Of a stretch of DNA of 5,377 bases, positions 5,327 to 5,377 are shown piece by piece (position 1 is the first letter of the stretch; each line of letters opens with the position of its first letter). This DNA is from DAOVRL01 sp964459805. GTDB taxonomy: Bacteria > Planctomycetota > Phycisphaerae > Sedimentisphaerales > Anaerobacaceae. The position numbers were made by a program, and so were the translations under genes. The notes below the pieces were generated by a model. The model saw nothing but the letters and a program-made list of their open reading frames with translations. It searched no databases and had not been told where the DNA came from. The DNA lies in the NCBI GenBank assembly GCA_964459805.1, contig CAYWOD010000232.1, positions 1 to 5,377 of the forward strand. Reading direction: 5' to 3'.

Positions 5327-5377
5327 GTTGAGTAGACCGAGGGAATTTCACCCTCGGCCCCTCCGAGAACCGGACGT
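5327..5377 (-). mobile_element. 3' end of a group II intron (end of domain V plus domain VI), cut by the window edge
   Basis: Read on the minus strand, the edge begins with ACGTCCGGTTC (5377-5367), the standard 3' strand of domain V. A 3-nt linker (5366-5364) follows, then a domain VI helix. GAG (5363-5361) pairs with CTC (5332-5330); A5333 is bulged; GGGCCGAGGG (5360-5351) pairs with CCCTCGGTCT (5343-5334), including G-U pairs; the loop is TGAAATT. The bulged adenosine, the expected lariat branch point, is the seventh base from a 3' end at AC (5328-5327), exactly as group II introns require (7-8 nt, ending AY). The intron body, and any reverse transcriptase/maturase in domain IV, would lie beyond 5377. 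Its 3' exon is the region leading to the ATPase gene. Subclass cannot be decided without the full domain V and domain I. Confidence 0.85.

Overview
The window reads as a piece of a chromosome from an anaerobic bacterium able to use organohalides, joined to a region reshaped by mobile or accessory DNA. The lineage is probably Planctomycetota (Phycisphaerae-like). That guess is an inference and rests mainly on the style of the Tat-exported Gfo/Idh/MocA fragment (a short twin-arginine leader ending in FPYLVPGSALG, typical of planctomycetal sugar oxidoreductases). No rRNA or other marker gene is present to confirm it.

Left part (1-3313, + strand): a compact respiratory reductive dehalogenase operon, rdhA-rdhB-rdhC. 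RdhA (285-1739) is the Tat-exported corrinoid/iron-sulfur catalytic subunit with both C-terminal [4Fe-4S] motifs. RdhB (1760-2044) is a small three-helix membrane anchor. RdhC (2020-3186) overlaps rdhB by 25 bases and has a NosR-like design: an extracytoplasmic FMN-binding domain with a covalent-flavinylation motif, followed by a membrane domain with two CxxxCP motifs. Together they suggest electron flow from the quinone pool, through or helped by RdhC, to RdhA held at the membrane by RdhB. A tiny zinc-ribbon reading frame (about 3203-3313) follows rdhC behind a strong Shine-Dalgarno sequence, but its only suitably placed start codon is ATT. Upstream (1-284) there is no recognisable gene, only a possible sigma-70-type promoter, a good ribosome binding site and two short palindromes.

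Middle (3314-3570): a convergent intergenic stretch without a gene. It holds an imperfect hairpin near 3349-3398 and a clearer imperfect palindrome at 3485-3526.

Right part (3571-5377, - strand): the first ~105 codons of a Tat-exported Gfo/Idh/MocA oxidoreductase, abruptly truncated near 3584; an intact AAA_14/DUF4143 ATPase (3925-5151); and, at the window edge, the 3' end of a group II intron (5327-5377) with the end of domain V and a complete domain VI carrying a bulged adenosine 7 nt from the predicted splice site. The intron continues beyond the right edge. The intron end, the accessory ATPase and the beheaded metabolic gene suggest a rearranged or mobile segment beside the dehalogenase operon. 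No regulator, transposase, integrase, tRNA or CRISPR array is visible.
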